Source: an uncultured Sphingomonadaceae bacterium | Lineage (GTDB): Bacteria; Pseudomonadota; Alphaproteobacteria; Sphingomonadales; Sphingomonadaceae | Assembly (NCBI GenBank): GCA_947497315.1 | Contig: CANMFX010000001.1 | Span: forward strand, 1,240,001 to 1,304,000 | Length of the DNA: 64,000 bases | Direction of reading: 5' to 3' | Shown here: positions 34,384 through 43,109 of the stretch, in pieces | How the letters are laid out: every line of letters begins with the position of its first letter | Position numbering within the stretch: position 1 is the stretch's first letter | Program-made: the position numbers and the translations under genes | The notes under the pieces: model-generated | Told to the model about the DNA's origin: nothing | Databases searched by the model: none | What the model saw: the letters and a program-made list of their open reading frames with translations, nothing else

Positions 34384-35718
34384 ATGAGAAAAATTCTAAC
34401 ACTATCTGCGGGATTGGCAGCCATGGGGATGGCATCACCCGCGCTGGCACAGGAAGCAGCCGAAGTGGCTGATCCAAGTGCCAATGTCGCCTATATTTTC
34501 AACACGCTGCTGTTCCTGATCGGTGGTTTCCTGGTCATGTGGATGGCAGCAGGCTTTGCGATGCTTGAGGCCGGGCTGGTGCGCTCGAAAAATGTCTCCA
34601 TGCAGTGCCTGAAAAACATCAGTCTATATTCGCTTGCCGGGATCATGTTCTGGGTCACCGGTTATAACCTGATGTACACGGATGTGACGAGCTGGATTGG
34701 AACTTTCGGCCCTTATGGCATGCAAGCCGTGGGCGAGGCGGATGTCGAAACGGGTTACTCCGTCGCATCGGACTGGTTCTTCCAGATGGTATTCTGCGCG
34801 ACAACAGCCTCGATCGTTTCGGGCACCATTGCGGAACGCGTAAAATTCTGGCCTTTCATGATCTTTGTCCTGATCCTGACCGGCTTCATCTATCCGATCA
34901 CCGGTAGCTGGGAATGGGGTACAGGCTGGCTTGATCAGCGTGGCTTCAGTGACTTTGCCGGATCTACGCTGGTTCACTCTGTCGGCGGCTGGGCGGCCTT
35001 GGCTGGTGCGCTTATCATCGGTCCCCGTCTCGGACGCTATGTGAATGGCAAGCTCACGGTGATGCCGGGTTCCAATATTCCGCTTGCTACACTGGGTACT
35101 TTCATCCTGTGGCTCGGCTGGTTCGGTTTCAACGGAGCGTCACAGCTTGCCATGGGTACGATTGGTGATGTCAGTGATGTGTCCAAAATTTTCGTGAACA
35201 CCAACATGGCTGCTGCTGGCGGTGTGGTGACGGCGATCATCCTGACACAGATCCTCTACAAGAAGATTGATGTCACCATGGCGCTGAACGGCGCGCTGGC
35301 TGGCCTGGTCTCGATCACGGCGGAGCCACTGACCCCGTCAGTTCCCGCTTCCATCCTTATCGGTAGTGTTGGCGGCCTGATTGTAGTGTTCGCAGTGCCA
35401 CTGCTCGACAAGCTGAAAATTGACGATGTCGTGGGCGCTATTCCTGTCCACCTCCTGGCCGGTATCTGGGGCACGTTGATCGTTGCCTGGAACACCCAGT
35501 CAGAGGTTGACGGTGTTACGTTGAGCGTAGGCGAGCAACTGGGCGTACAGGCTCTGGGTGTGGTGTCGATCGGTGCCTTCACCTTCGTGCTTAGCGCCAT
35601 CGTCTGGACTATTTTGAAATTCACCATTGGTGTTCGTCCTTCCGAGGAAGACGAGCGACTGGGTATGGATATCGCAGAAGTCGGTGTCGAAGCTTACCCG
35701 GAGTTCGCCAAGGGTTAA
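34384..35718 (+). CDS. amtB: Ammonium transporter
   Basis: A 444-residue AmtB with a cleavable signal peptide (MASPALA near 23) and about eleven membrane helices. Conserved features include the MWMAAGFAMLEAGLVRSKN helix near the N-terminus, the pore residues in DFAGSTLVHSVGGWAAL (twin histidine region) and the AIPVHLLAGIWGTL second histidine. It moves ammonium and is gated by GlnK. The ATG at 34384 leaves the usual signal start MRKILTLSAG. Downstream UTR carries two anti-SD hairpins (see 35726-35832). Confidence 0.95.
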   Translation: MRKILTLSAGLAAMGMASPALAQEAAEVADPSANVAYIFNTLLFLIGGFLVMWMAAGFAMLEAGLVRSKNVSMQCLKNISLYSLAGIMFWVTGYNLMYTDVTSWIGTFGPYGMQAVGEADVETGYSVASDWFFQMVFCATTASIVSGTIAERVKFWPFMIFVLILTGFIYPITGSWEWGTGWLDQRGFSDFAGSTLVHSVGGWAALAGALIIGPRLGRYVNGKLTVMPGSNIPLATLGTFILWLGWFGFNGASQLAMGTIGDVSDVSKIFVNTNMAAAGGVVTAIILTQILYKKIDVTMALNGALAGLVSITAEPLTPSVPASILIGSVGGLIVVFAVPLLDKLKIDDVVGAIPVHLLAGIWGTLIVAWNTQSEVDGVTLSVGEQLGVQALGVVSIGAFTFVLSAIVWTILKFTIGVRPSEEDERLGMDIAEVGVEAYPEFAKG

Positions 35719-35725
35719 ACAGTTT

Positions 35726-35832
35726 GGTGCCGACCATCTCCTCCCAAAACTGAGGTCGGCACCTCCACTTGTTCCTCCTGAGAACAACAACTTTATGGCC
35801 GGTGATGTGAAAACATCCCGGCCCTTTTTTTT
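35726..35832 (+). ncRNA. Candidate 3' UTR sRNA of amtB with anti-Shine-Dalgarno loops
   Basis: Three hairpins stand in series after the amtB stop. Hairpin 1 (35726-35763) is a perfect 10-bp stem, GGTGCCGACC with GGTCGGCACC, whose 18-base loop holds CTCCTCCC (35738-35745). Hairpin 2 (35769-35787) is TTGTTC/GAACAA with a loop CTCCTGA. Hairpin 3 is a terminator ending in eight T. CU-rich loops complementary to Shine-Dalgarno sequences are the mark of CcsR/cuckoo-type sRNAs in Alphaproteobacteria. Processing from the amtB mRNA is inferred. The rest of the 314-base gap to 36033 shows nothing. Confidence 0.6.
35797..35832 (+). terminator. Intrinsic terminator of glnK-amtB
   Basis: GGCCGG-T-GATGT pairs with ACATC-CCGGCC (one bulged T) around a GAAA loop, followed by eight T at 35824-35831. 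This ends the nitrogen operon and the candidate sRNA. Confidence 0.92.
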
Positions 35833-36032
35833 GTCCGGATCGGATGAATAGGTCCGATATGTGACTAATTCGACACAGAAAAACACCCCCTGTCAAAAAT
35901 ACTAGTGAAAACGCGAGTTTGGTCTTCACTTAATGTAAAATCGCATTTTAAAGCGGTTGTAGGCCACAGAGCCGCAGTTGTGGATTTGACCATAATGGTC
36001 ATCGCAGCAGAACATATTGAGAGGGTTTAGCT

Positions 36033-38411
36033 ATGAAATCAGTAAAATTTGCAAGTCTGTCCGCATTGGCTTTTGCCATGGCATCACAGCCTGCATTGGC
36101 TCAAGATGCTGAGGAAGCGGCAGAGGCGGATGACAATATTATCATTGTCACGGCGACAAAACGCGACGCCAATCTTCAAGATATTCCATTTTCCATAAAT
36201 GCACAGACAGCGGCGGATATTCAAAAGAGCGGGGCGGTCACATTGGAGGACATTTCCCGTAACGTAGCGGGGCTCAGCATCCAAAACCTTGGTCCCGGCC
36301 AAAGCCAGGTTGCCATTCGCGGCGTATCGGCCGGTCAGATCGTGCGTGACCAACCCGGTGTGAAAGAACAGGTTGGCATATATCTCGACGAGTCCGTCAT
36401 CTCGCTATCGCTGTTCACTCCTGACCTCGATCTATTTGATCTCAATCGGCTTGAGACGCTTCGCGGACCGCAAGGAACGCTGTTCGGCTCTGGATCTATC
36501 GGCGGCACCATTCGTTATATAACCAATCAACCCAATCTGAATGAGGTTGAGGGGCTTGTAGAAGGAGATGTCCAGCTAGTCGATGGTGATGATCTTGGTT
36601 ACAGCCTCAAAGGTGCGGTGAATGTCCCCTTGTCCGAAGATAGGGCCGCCATCCGCGCTGTTGGATATTATACCCAGTTTGGCGGTTTCATTGATGCATT
36701 GGGCGAAGGCGGTACGGTAACCGAGGATGTCAATAGCGGGGAACGCTATGGTGGACGTTTAGCGCTGACATTGAAGCCATTGGAAAACTTAACCATCACA
36801 CCAAGGATCGTGTATCAGGAGATCAAGGCTGACGGCTTCAATCGTCAGGAAAGATTTAGCATTTTTGCCAATCCTTTCACCACTACCCGTCCGGCGATTA
36901 CATTGGGGGAGCGCCAGCAATATTTGCTACAACGGGAAGAATTTCGCGATGAAACCTTGATTGCCGATCTCGTCATTAACGCTGAATTTGGAGGTGTGAC
37001 ACTAACATCCGTATCCAGTTACAGTGATCGATCAATATTGGTCAGCCGGGATGCGAGTGCACTCACAGGATCGGTTTCGGTCGATCTGGCGCTGGGCGAT
37101 GCGGCGGTGTTGATTCCATCCAATCTTCGCGACAACACGGAACTGGAAACCTTTACACAGGAAGTACGGTTGGCTTCTAACAATGACAGTCCTTTTCAAT
37201 GGGTCTTTGGCGGCTTCTATTCGGATGTCAGTCGGGTTTATGCTCAACGTCTTCCGACACCGGGTTATGATGCTGCGGTCGATGCCGTTTTGGGCGCCGG
37301 GACGTCCGCTGCGGTGGCAAATGGTTTTGGTGCAGATTCACCGTTTAACTCTGACCTTGCCTTCGACTTTGAACAATATGCGCTATTCGGTGAAGCAAGC
37401 TTTGATTTGACGGACCAGCTGACATTTACAGCCGGTGGTCGCTATTACGACTTTTCAGAAGATCGCGTGATTACGAGTGGCGGTCTGTTTGCCAACGGTG
37501 ACACCAATGCTGCGGCGAACACCTCATCCAGTGGATTTACGCCCCGCTTTCTGCTGAGTTATGAAGTTGCAGATGATGTGACGCTTAATGCGCAAGCATC
37601 CAGGGGCTTTCGTCTGGGAGGGGTGAATGACCCGCTTAATGTGGGTATCTGCAATGCTGCCGATATAGCGACATTTAGCCCATTCCAGGAATTTGAAGAT
37701 GAGAAATCATGGAACTATGAAGCAGGCGTGAAGGCGCAGTTCGGCAGTTTTACTTTCAATGCTGCCGGTTTCTACACCGACATCAGCAATCTTCAAGCCA
37801 ATCTTGACGCAGGATCATGCTCGTCTCGCGTTACCGTAAATGCCGATGCCCATACGCTTGGGCTTGAATTTGAACTTTCCGGCGAAGTGGTTGAGGGACT
37901 GGACATTGGCATATCGGGTTCCGTTCTGGAATCAGAGTTTGACGAGACGCTTCTGGATACCACAGGCGCGGTGGTTCAGGGTGTTCGTGATGGAAATCGT
38001 CTGCCTACGGTTCCCAAATTCCAGATTTCGGGCGATGCCACCTACTCTTGGCCGGTCAGTATCGGTGAAGCGTTTGTAACAGGTACATTCCAGCATGTTG
38101 GCAACCGGATTACACAGCCCGGTGACCAGGAGCTGGGCGTCGGTATAGCCACGACTTCCGGTTTGCCATTTGGCGGCGCAACCGGAAATGAGCCATTGAG
38201 CACTGATTTGATTTTACCGTCCTATCAGCTGGTTAATTTCAGCGCGGGTGTAAAGCTGGAAAACCAACTGGACATCACCCTCTATGTTCGCAATGTGTTC
38301 GATGTAAACGCATTGCAATCCTTTGACCGGGAACGTGGCGGGCGGGCTCGCACTGGCTTCAGGGTTGGTCAGCCCAGAACATTTGGTTTGACCGTTCGTA
38401 AGGGCTTCTGA
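36033..38411 (+). CDS. TonB-dependent receptor
   Basis: A 792-residue outer-membrane receptor. The signal peptide ends near ALAQDA (24); a TonB-box-like IIIVTATKR follows at about 35; the plug domain (SGAVTLEDISRNVAGLSIQNLGPG...RGPQGTLFGSGSIGGTIRYIT) is at about 55-165; the rest is a 22-strand barrel ending in the aromatic TVRKGF. The ligand is not evident; in sphingomonads many such proteins take up siderophores or plant-derived organics. A GAGAGGG ribosome-binding site precedes ATG. A single-gene unit with its own terminator. Confidence 0.93.
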   Translation: MKSVKFASLSALAFAMASQPALAQDAEEAAEADDNIIIVTATKRDANLQDIPFSINAQTAADIQKSGAVTLEDISRNVAGLSIQNLGPGQSQVAIRGVSAGQIVRDQPGVKEQVGIYLDESVISLSLFTPDLDLFDLNRLETLRGPQGTLFGSGSIGGTIRYITNQPNLNEVEGLVEGDVQLVDGDDLGYSLKGAVNVPLSEDRAAIRAVGYYTQFGGFIDALGEGGTVTEDVNSGERYGGRLALTLKPLENLTITPRIVYQEIKADGFNRQERFSIFANPFTTTRPAITLGERQQYLLQREEFRDETLIADLVINAEFGGVTLTSVSSYSDRSILVSRDASALTGSVSVDLALGDAAVLIPSNLRDNTELETFTQEVRLASNNDSPFQWVFGGFYSDVSRVYAQRLPTPGYDAAVDAVLGAGTSAAVANGFGADSPFNSDLAFDFEQYALFGEASFDLTDQLTFTAGGRYYDFSEDRVITSGGLFANGDTNAAANTSSSGFTPRFLLSYEVADDVTLNAQASRGFRLGGVNDPLNVGICNAADIATFSPFQEFEDEKSWNYEAGVKAQFGSFTFNAAGFYTDISNLQANLDAGSCSSRVTVNADAHTLGLEFELSGEVVEGLDIGISGSVLESEFDETLLDTTGAVVQGVRDGNRLPTVPKFQISGDATYSWPVSIGEAFVTGTFQHVGNRITQPGDQELGVGIATTSGLPFGGATGNEPLSTDLILPSYQLVNFSAGVKLENQLDITLYVRNVFDVNALQSFDRERGGRARTGFRVGQPRTFGLTVRKGF

Positions 38412-38430
38412 ACCTTCTGAATACTGAATG

Positions 38431-38466
38431 AAAGGCCGGGGGTGGAAGCACCTTCGGCCTTTTTTG
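38431..38466 (+). terminator. Intrinsic terminator after the TonB receptor
   Basis: AAGGCCG (38432-38438) pairs with CGGCCTT, with an inner GGTG/CACC pair, followed by TTTTTT to 38465. Confidence 0.85.
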
Positions 38467-38816
38467 ATTGCATGATCGATATGGCGATAGACGGCTGTCC
38501 TACATGGGCCGGTTTGTGATATTGTTAGCGCTTGCCTTGGGATCGCAATCCGATTCTGCACGATTGATGAATCTCCAAAGGAGATTTTGCAATTTCACCT
38601 GATTCCGGTTTGTCATGAAAGCCCATAAGAAGGGTGTTCACTTTGTAAACTTCGCATCTATCTGTTGGAAAACCGGCAATTATTGCGTTCATAAAAGTCG
38701 ATGTTAACCTGAACGGCTGCTGACAAGAGGGTTCAGTCTCCACTCAACCGCGATCCCCTAAAAAGGTTTCGCAAGCTCGAAAATAGTTCTCGAGTGTGAG
38801 TAAAAGGAACGTGGAG
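38467..38816 (+). other. Intergenic leader region of a small secreted protein
   Basis: About 350 bases hold no credible gene. It contains one copy of the 19-bp dispersed motif at 38636-38654 (GTTCACTTTGTAAACTTCG). The Shine-Dalgarno AAAAGGAAC for the next gene is at 38802-38809. No promoter could be placed with confidence. Confidence 0.5.
38636..38654 (+). repeat. 19-bp dispersed motif, copy 2
   Basis: GTTCACTTTGTAAACTTCG differs at one position from the consensus GTGCACTTTGTAAACTTCG. It lies 163 bases upstream of the secreted-protein gene at 38817. The other copies are at 12621 and 53122. Confidence 0.6.
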
Positions 38817-39332
38817 ATGAACAGTCTTAAAACAGCATTGGTCGGAACTGCTGCCGCAACTGCGATGGCCGTTTCTGCAACGCCTGCGATGGCGAAAGAT
38901 TATGACCGGGGCGGTATCAGCGCCGGCGAAGTGATAGCCGGAGCCGTCGTGCTGGGCGGACTGGCCGCGATATTGTCCTCAGGCAAGAAGGACAAGTATA
39001 GCAGCAGCTATTATGACGATGATTATCGTGACCGCCGTTATCGTGATGGCCGTTATGGTTATGGTGATCGCAAGCGGATCAGACCGCGTCGGGCAGTGAA
39101 CAAATGTGTTCGGGCTGCGGAGCGCAAGGCAAGCTATTATGGCCGGGCTGACGTAACCCAGATCCGCGACGTCAAGCGGACCCGCTATGGTTACAAGGTG
39201 AAGGGCCGGATCGTCGTGAAAGACGGTCATCGCGGATATCGCCGGAGTTACGACCGCGGCAAGTTTACCTGCTACGTTGAAGGCCGCCGGGTGTCCGGAG
39301 TACGTCTGAAAGACCTTAGACATCGTTACTAA
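38817..39332 (+). CDS. Secreted basic protein, paralogue 1
   Basis: A 171-residue exported protein of unknown family. Signal peptide ending near ATPAMA (28); a glycine-rich hydrophobic segment AGEVIAGAVVLGGLAAILSSGKK (35-57); an Arg/Tyr/Asp-rich linker; and a C-terminal domain with AVNKCVRAAERKA, VTQIRDVKRTRYGYKVKGRIVV and KFTCYVEGRRVSGVRL that may contain one disulfide (two cysteines). ATG 38817 has AAAAGGAAC eight bases upstream. Paralogue 39446-40105 shares every segment. Function unknown. Confidence 0.75.
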   Translation: MNSLKTALVGTAAATAMAVSATPAMAKDYDRGGISAGEVIAGAVVLGGLAAILSSGKKDKYSSSYYDDDYRDRRYRDGRYGYGDRKRIRPRRAVNKCVRAAERKASYYGRADVTQIRDVKRTRYGYKVKGRIVVKDGHRGYRRSYDRGKFTCYVEGRRVSGVRLKDLRHRY

Positions 39333-39353
39333 GGTTACAGGATATAAGAATAT

Positions 39354-39379
39354 GGTTCAGCCTGGCGACAGGCTGAACC
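39354..39379 (+). terminator. Hairpin between the two paralogues
   Basis: A perfect 10-bp stem, GGTTCAGCCT with AGGCTGAACC, around a 6-base loop. The following sequence (AACTATTTATGG) is not a true U-tract, so it may be a partial terminator, an attenuator or an mRNA-stabilising hairpin. Confidence 0.45.
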
Positions 39380-39445
39380 AACTATTTATGGTATATGGCT
39401 GGAGTCTAGGGTACAGAATCTGGTAAATCTTTGGGGGTATGAGTT

Positions 39446-40105
39446 ATGAGTTTTCAAAAGAAAGTTTCCGCCGCTGTGGCATCCACAGCATTGGTATTTA
39501 CCGGATTTGCGCCTGCGATGGCAGCACCGGTCAATCCTGCACCAGCACCAGTTACTCTTATAGATCTGGATAGACTTGGGTGGACAGCCGATAGCGATAA
39601 GGCTGAGGGCTGGCGCGGTTACCGTGGCTATCGAGGGTATCGCGGCTATGGCTATGGTCGTGGTTACCGACGGCACCGGAACCGGGTGGATGCCGGGGAT
39701 GTTCTCGCAGGTGTTTTGATCATCGGCGGCATTGCGGCAATTGCCAGCGCAGCTTCGAAGAACAAGCGGGATCGCCGTTATGATGATCGCGACTATCGTT
39801 CTGATCGGCGCAGCGACGACCGCCGCTATGATGATCGGCGCTCAGACAGTCGCAGAGATGGCAGCAGGGATCGTGGCACTGGATCGATGGATACGGCCAT
39901 CAACGTCTGCTCCAACGCTGCCGAGCGTCAGGCAGGGGACGATGCCCGTGTTTCTCAAATTCAGTCGGTTGCCCGCGATGGTGCTGGCTGGCGCGTCGAA
40001 GGCAATCTGTCCGGCAAAGCGCAAACAACTTTCCTGTGTGGAACAACAAATGGCCGGGTAGACTTTGTCCAGCTGGGAGAGGGTGAGCTCGCTTTCGCGA
40101 ACTAG
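39446..40105 (+). CDS. Secreted basic protein, paralogue 2
   Basis: A 219-residue paralogue of the upstream gene: signal peptide (ending near PAMA, 27), a proline-rich stretch, the RGYRGYRGYRGYGYGRGYRRHR repeat, a VDAGDVLAGVLIIGGIAAIAS hydrophobic segment, a longer Arg/Asp/Ser linker (DRRYDDRDYRSDRR type) and the same C-terminal domain (INVCSNAAERQA, VSQIQSVARDGAGWRVEG, TTFLCGTTNGRVDFVQL). GGGGG lies eight bases before ATG 39446. A cell-envelope role is likely but unproven. Confidence 0.75.
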   Translation: MSFQKKVSAAVASTALVFTGFAPAMAAPVNPAPAPVTLIDLDRLGWTADSDKAEGWRGYRGYRGYRGYGYGRGYRRHRNRVDAGDVLAGVLIIGGIAAIASAASKNKRDRRYDDRDYRSDRRSDDRRYDDRRSDSRRDGSRDRGTGSMDTAINVCSNAAERQAGDDARVSQIQSVARDGAGWRVEGNLSGKAQTTFLCGTTNGRVDFVQLGEGELAFAN

Positions 40106-40108
40106 CCG

Positions 40109-40903
40109 CTAGACCGCAGTACGGCCAAATTCCTGACGGGTGACCGGATGCGAAGCGCTTAGTCCCCCGTCTACGGCAATCGCCTGTCCATTGACATAGG
40201 ATGACCTATCGGATGCCAGGAACAAGGCAACTTCCGCCATCTCGATCGGATTGGCCCCGCGGCGCAAGGGATTAAGGTAACCAAGCCGGTCTTCTTTGCC
40301 TTTTTCCCGCGCTTTGTCATAGATAAACTGGGTCATGCCGGTCTCTGTAATACCGGGACAAATGGCATTGCAGCGGACATTGGCAGTAGCAAATTGTTGC
40401 GCGGCAACTTTGACAAGATTGATCACACCCGCTTTGGATGCCGAATAAGCCGGGCCGCCCGCGCCAGACCGGATACCGGCCACACTGGCGGTACAGATAA
40501 TCGATCCGCCGTGCCCGCTATCGGCAATGACCTTTCCGGCATATTTTGCCGCCAGAAACGGCCCAATCAGATTGACACGCAGCACCTCTTGCCACTCGGC
40601 AACACTGCTATCGAAAATCCCTTCAAAGCCGCCGCCAATGCCGGCATTGGCAAAAAAGACGTGCAGGTCGCCAAATTTCTGCTCCGCCGCATCGACAAGC
40701 ATTTCAATATCGCCTTCCGAACCAGCATCGGCCTTGATCGCGATGATATCGCCATTCGAGCCCTTGGCAGTTTCTTCCACTGCATCGGTTACGTCACTGG
40801 CGATCACTTTTGCGCCATGCTCGGCAAATAACAGCGCCGAGGCCCTGCCAATACCGCTGCCTGCGCCGGTTACGATGGCCACTTTATCTTGGAGATCCGC
40901 CAT
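40109..40903 (-). CDS. SDR family oxidoreductase
   Basis: A 264-residue classical short-chain dehydrogenase with cofactor motif TGAGSGIG at about 12-19, the NNAG-equivalent ANAGIGG near 88, and the catalytic Tyr-x3-Lys as YSASK near 155. The terminus [22 protein letters not shown] is typical. It follows the kinase-like gene on the same strand with a 24-base gap, so it is the last gene of the minus-strand half of the catabolic cluster. The substrate is probably a hydroxy intermediate of the acyl-CoA pathway. Confidence 0.9.
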   Translation of the reverse strand: MADLQDKVAIVTGAGSGIGRASALLFAEHGAKVIASDVTDAVEETAKGSNGDIIAIKADAGSEGDIEMLVDAAEQKFGDLHVFFANAGIGGGFEGIFDSSVAEWQEVLRVNLIGPFLAAKYAGKVIADSGHGGSIICTASVAGIRSGAGGPAYSASKAGVINLVKVAAQQFATANVRCNAICPGITETGMTQFIYDKAREKGKEDRLGYLNPLRRGANPIEMAEVALFLASDRSSYVNGQAIAVDGGLSASHPVTRQEFGRTAV

Positions 40904-40927
40904 GTTCGTGCTCCTGTTAGCTTGTTT

Positions 40928-41989
40928 TTAGGCGCCAGCGCGTTTTGCCGCTTCCCATCCGGCCTGGGCCAGGGGTGTTACGCGGTCAGACATTTCGGCC
41001 GCGGCAGCACTGTTCGCCGTACCATCTACTACACGCTTCTGGATGCCTTGCAAAATAGCAGCAATCCGGAACAGGTTATAAGCGAGATACCAGTCCATTG
41101 GCGGCAGATCCTTGATACCAGATTTTTCACAATAACGGACGATGGCTTCTTCCCGCGTCGGGATACCGAGGGCTTCCAGATCAACGCCCTTCAAACCGCT
41201 GCGGCCCTCAGGCTCCATTTCATAAGCCATCAGCCAATAAGCAAAATCGGCAATCGGATCGCCTAGCGTGGACAGCTCCCAATCAAGCACAGCTATGACT
41301 TTGGGTTCGTCATGAGCAAAGATCATATTGTCGAGACGGTAATCGCCATGCACAATGCCGAAGCTCTTCTGCTCCGGTATGGTCTTCGTGAGCCATTCAA
41401 TAAGCTGATCCATCTCCGGAATTGTTTCGAGTTCGGATAACTTATACTGCTGTGTCCACCGGGAAATCTGGCGTTCACAGTAATTTCCAGGCTTGCCATG
41501 CTTTTCCAGGCCCAGTTCAGCAGGATCATAGCTGTGGAGTAAGGCAAGCGTATCGATCATCTCATGATAAATCGCCTGTCGCTCATCTGGCTCCATGCCT
41601 GGCAGGGTGCCGTCCCAAAGGGTCCGGCCGTCAGCCATGCCCATGATATAGAACATCGTGCCAATGACATCGTCATCTTCGCAAAGGCCGTAGGGTTTTG
41701 CGACGGGAAAGCCCGCCGGGTGAAGTCCGGCAATAACTCTGAACTCGCGGTCAACGGCGTGAGCCGATGGCAATAACTTGCCAAATGGCTTCTTGCGCAG
41801 GACATAGTCGGTGCCGGGGGTTTCAATTTTGTATGTAGGATTGGACTGACCACCCTTGAACTTGGTAATCGTCATGGGGCCAGTAAAGGCCTCAACATTG
41901 GCCTCCATCCAATTGGCGAGGCTTGCCTCGTCCAGCTTGTCTTTTTCTGGCACCGCCATGGTACCAGTCATGTCTTCTTGTGGATTCAT
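40928..41989 (-). CDS. APH-family kinase, like the ACAD10/11 N-terminal domain
   Basis: A 353-residue aminoglycoside-phosphotransferase-fold kinase. The catalytic loop is GIVHGDYRLDNMIF at about 213-226 and the metal-binding segment VLDWELSTLGDP with Asp near 238. In human ACAD10/ACAD11 and bacterial LvaA, this kinase type phosphorylates 4-hydroxyacyl-CoA. The neighbouring acyl-CoA dehydrogenase is the matching partner. GAGGGAA precedes the start. Not an antibiotic-resistance enzyme on present evidence. Confidence 0.85.
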   Translation of the reverse strand: MNPQEDMTGTMAVPEKDKLDEASLANWMEANVEAFTGPMTITKFKGGQSNPTYKIETPGTDYVLRKKPFGKLLPSAHAVDREFRVIAGLHPAGFPVAKPYGLCEDDDVIGTMFYIMGMADGRTLWDGTLPGMEPDERQAIYHEMIDTLALLHSYDPAELGLEKHGKPGNYCERQISRWTQQYKLSELETIPEMDQLIEWLTKTIPEQKSFGIVHGDYRLDNMIFAHDEPKVIAVLDWELSTLGDPIADFAYWLMAYEMEPEGRSGLKGVDLEALGIPTREEAIVRYCEKSGIKDLPPMDWYLAYNLFRIAAILQGIQKRVVDGTANSAAAAEMSDRVTPLAQAGWEAAKRAGA

Positions 41990-42008
41990 GGAAGTTCCCT
42001 CTTCCTAT

Positions 42009-43094
42009 TTAGTTGAAAGTGATGACGGAGCGTGCCGCATCACCCTTTTTCATTTTTTCAAAGCCGTCATTAATCTGCTCAAGTGGAATCGTCTCCGCAA
42101 CGATACTATCCAAATCCAGCAAGCCGCGCAGGTAGAAATCGACCAAGCGCGGAATATCCACCGGAAACCGGTTTTCGCCCATGAGCACGCCCTGCAATTT
42201 CTTGCCAGATAGCAAGTCCATGGCGCTGAGGCCTACTTGATGGTCCAGGGGCATCATGCCGAGGATTGTTGCGGTGCCGCCCCGTTTTAGCGAGCCAACT
42301 GCGAGTTCGCCGGATGCTGGACGCCCAACTGCCTCGATTGCATGATCGACGCCTCCCTTGGTAAGGTCCAAAATTTGCTGTGCCGCGTCATCAGCCATGG
42401 CATCAACAGTATCAGTCGCTCCGAGTTTCATTGCGAGGTCTCGTTTTTCTGGAACAGGGTCGGCGGCAATGATACGCCCTGCACCGGCAATTTTGGCCGC
42501 GTTAATTGTTGCCAATCCGACACCGCCGCAGCCGACTACTGCAACAGTTTCTCCGGGTGTGACAGCACAGGCATTAAATATGGTTCCTGCTCCGGTCGTA
42601 ACCGCGCAGCCAATAACTGCGGCACGATCAAGCGGCATGTCGGGATCAATCCGCGTGCAGGCATGCTCATGTATCAGCATCTGCTCGGCAAAAGCTGATA
42701 GATTGAGCATTTGTGCAACTGCTGAACCATCAGGGCGTGTAATTCGCGGCGCTTCGCCTTCCGCTCGCCGTGTATCGGCCCCAAGGCAGAGTGACATGCG
42801 GCCAGAAACACAGAATTCGCAATGGCCGCAAAAGGCTGACAAGCAAGAAATGACGGCATCGCCAACGGCGACAGTGCGAACTTCGCTGCCAACCGCTTCT
42901 ACAATACCAGCCGCTTCATGACCCGGTATGGCGGGCAGAGGATGCGGATAGCTGCCATCAATGAAATGAAGATCCGAATGGCACAGCCCGCAGGCGGCCG
43001 TTCGGATCAGCACTTCGTGCGGTCCCGGCTTGGAGATGGTTACATCTTCGATTTCGAGCGGTTTTCCCGCTTCAACCAGGACTGCTGCTTTCAT
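42009..43094 (-). CDS. Zinc-dependent alcohol dehydrogenase (class III-like)
   Basis: A 361-residue medium-chain alcohol dehydrogenase. Catalytic zinc ligands are in AACGLCHSDLHF and GHEAAGIVEAVG; the structural zinc cysteines are in SAFCGHCEFCVSGRMSLC; the NAD loop is GCGGVGLATINAAKIAGA. The sequence resembles S-(hydroxymethyl)glutathione or long-chain alcohol dehydrogenases. It lies between the acyl-CoA dehydrogenase and the kinase-like gene with 15- to 19-base gaps. Confidence 0.92.
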   Translation of the reverse strand: MKAAVLVEAGKPLEIEDVTISKPGPHEVLIRTAACGLCHSDLHFIDGSYPHPLPAIPGHEAAGIVEAVGSEVRTVAVGDAVISCLSAFCGHCEFCVSGRMSLCLGADTRRAEGEAPRITRPDGSAVAQMLNLSAFAEQMLIHEHACTRIDPDMPLDRAAVIGCAVTTGAGTIFNACAVTPGETVAVVGCGGVGLATINAAKIAGAGRIIAADPVPEKRDLAMKLGATDTVDAMADDAAQQILDLTKGGVDHAIEAVGRPASGELAVGSLKRGGTATILGMMPLDHQVGLSAMDLLSGKKLQGVLMGENRFPVDIPRLVDFYLRGLLDLDSIVAETIPLEQINDGFEKMKKGDAARSVITFN

Positions 43095-43109
43095 CTAATC
43101 GGTCCTCTC

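Noticed and set aside
40928-41989. Aminoglycoside resistance kinase
   Set aside because: The APH fold is shared, but context with acyl-CoA genes and sequence style match the ACAD10/11 kinase group.
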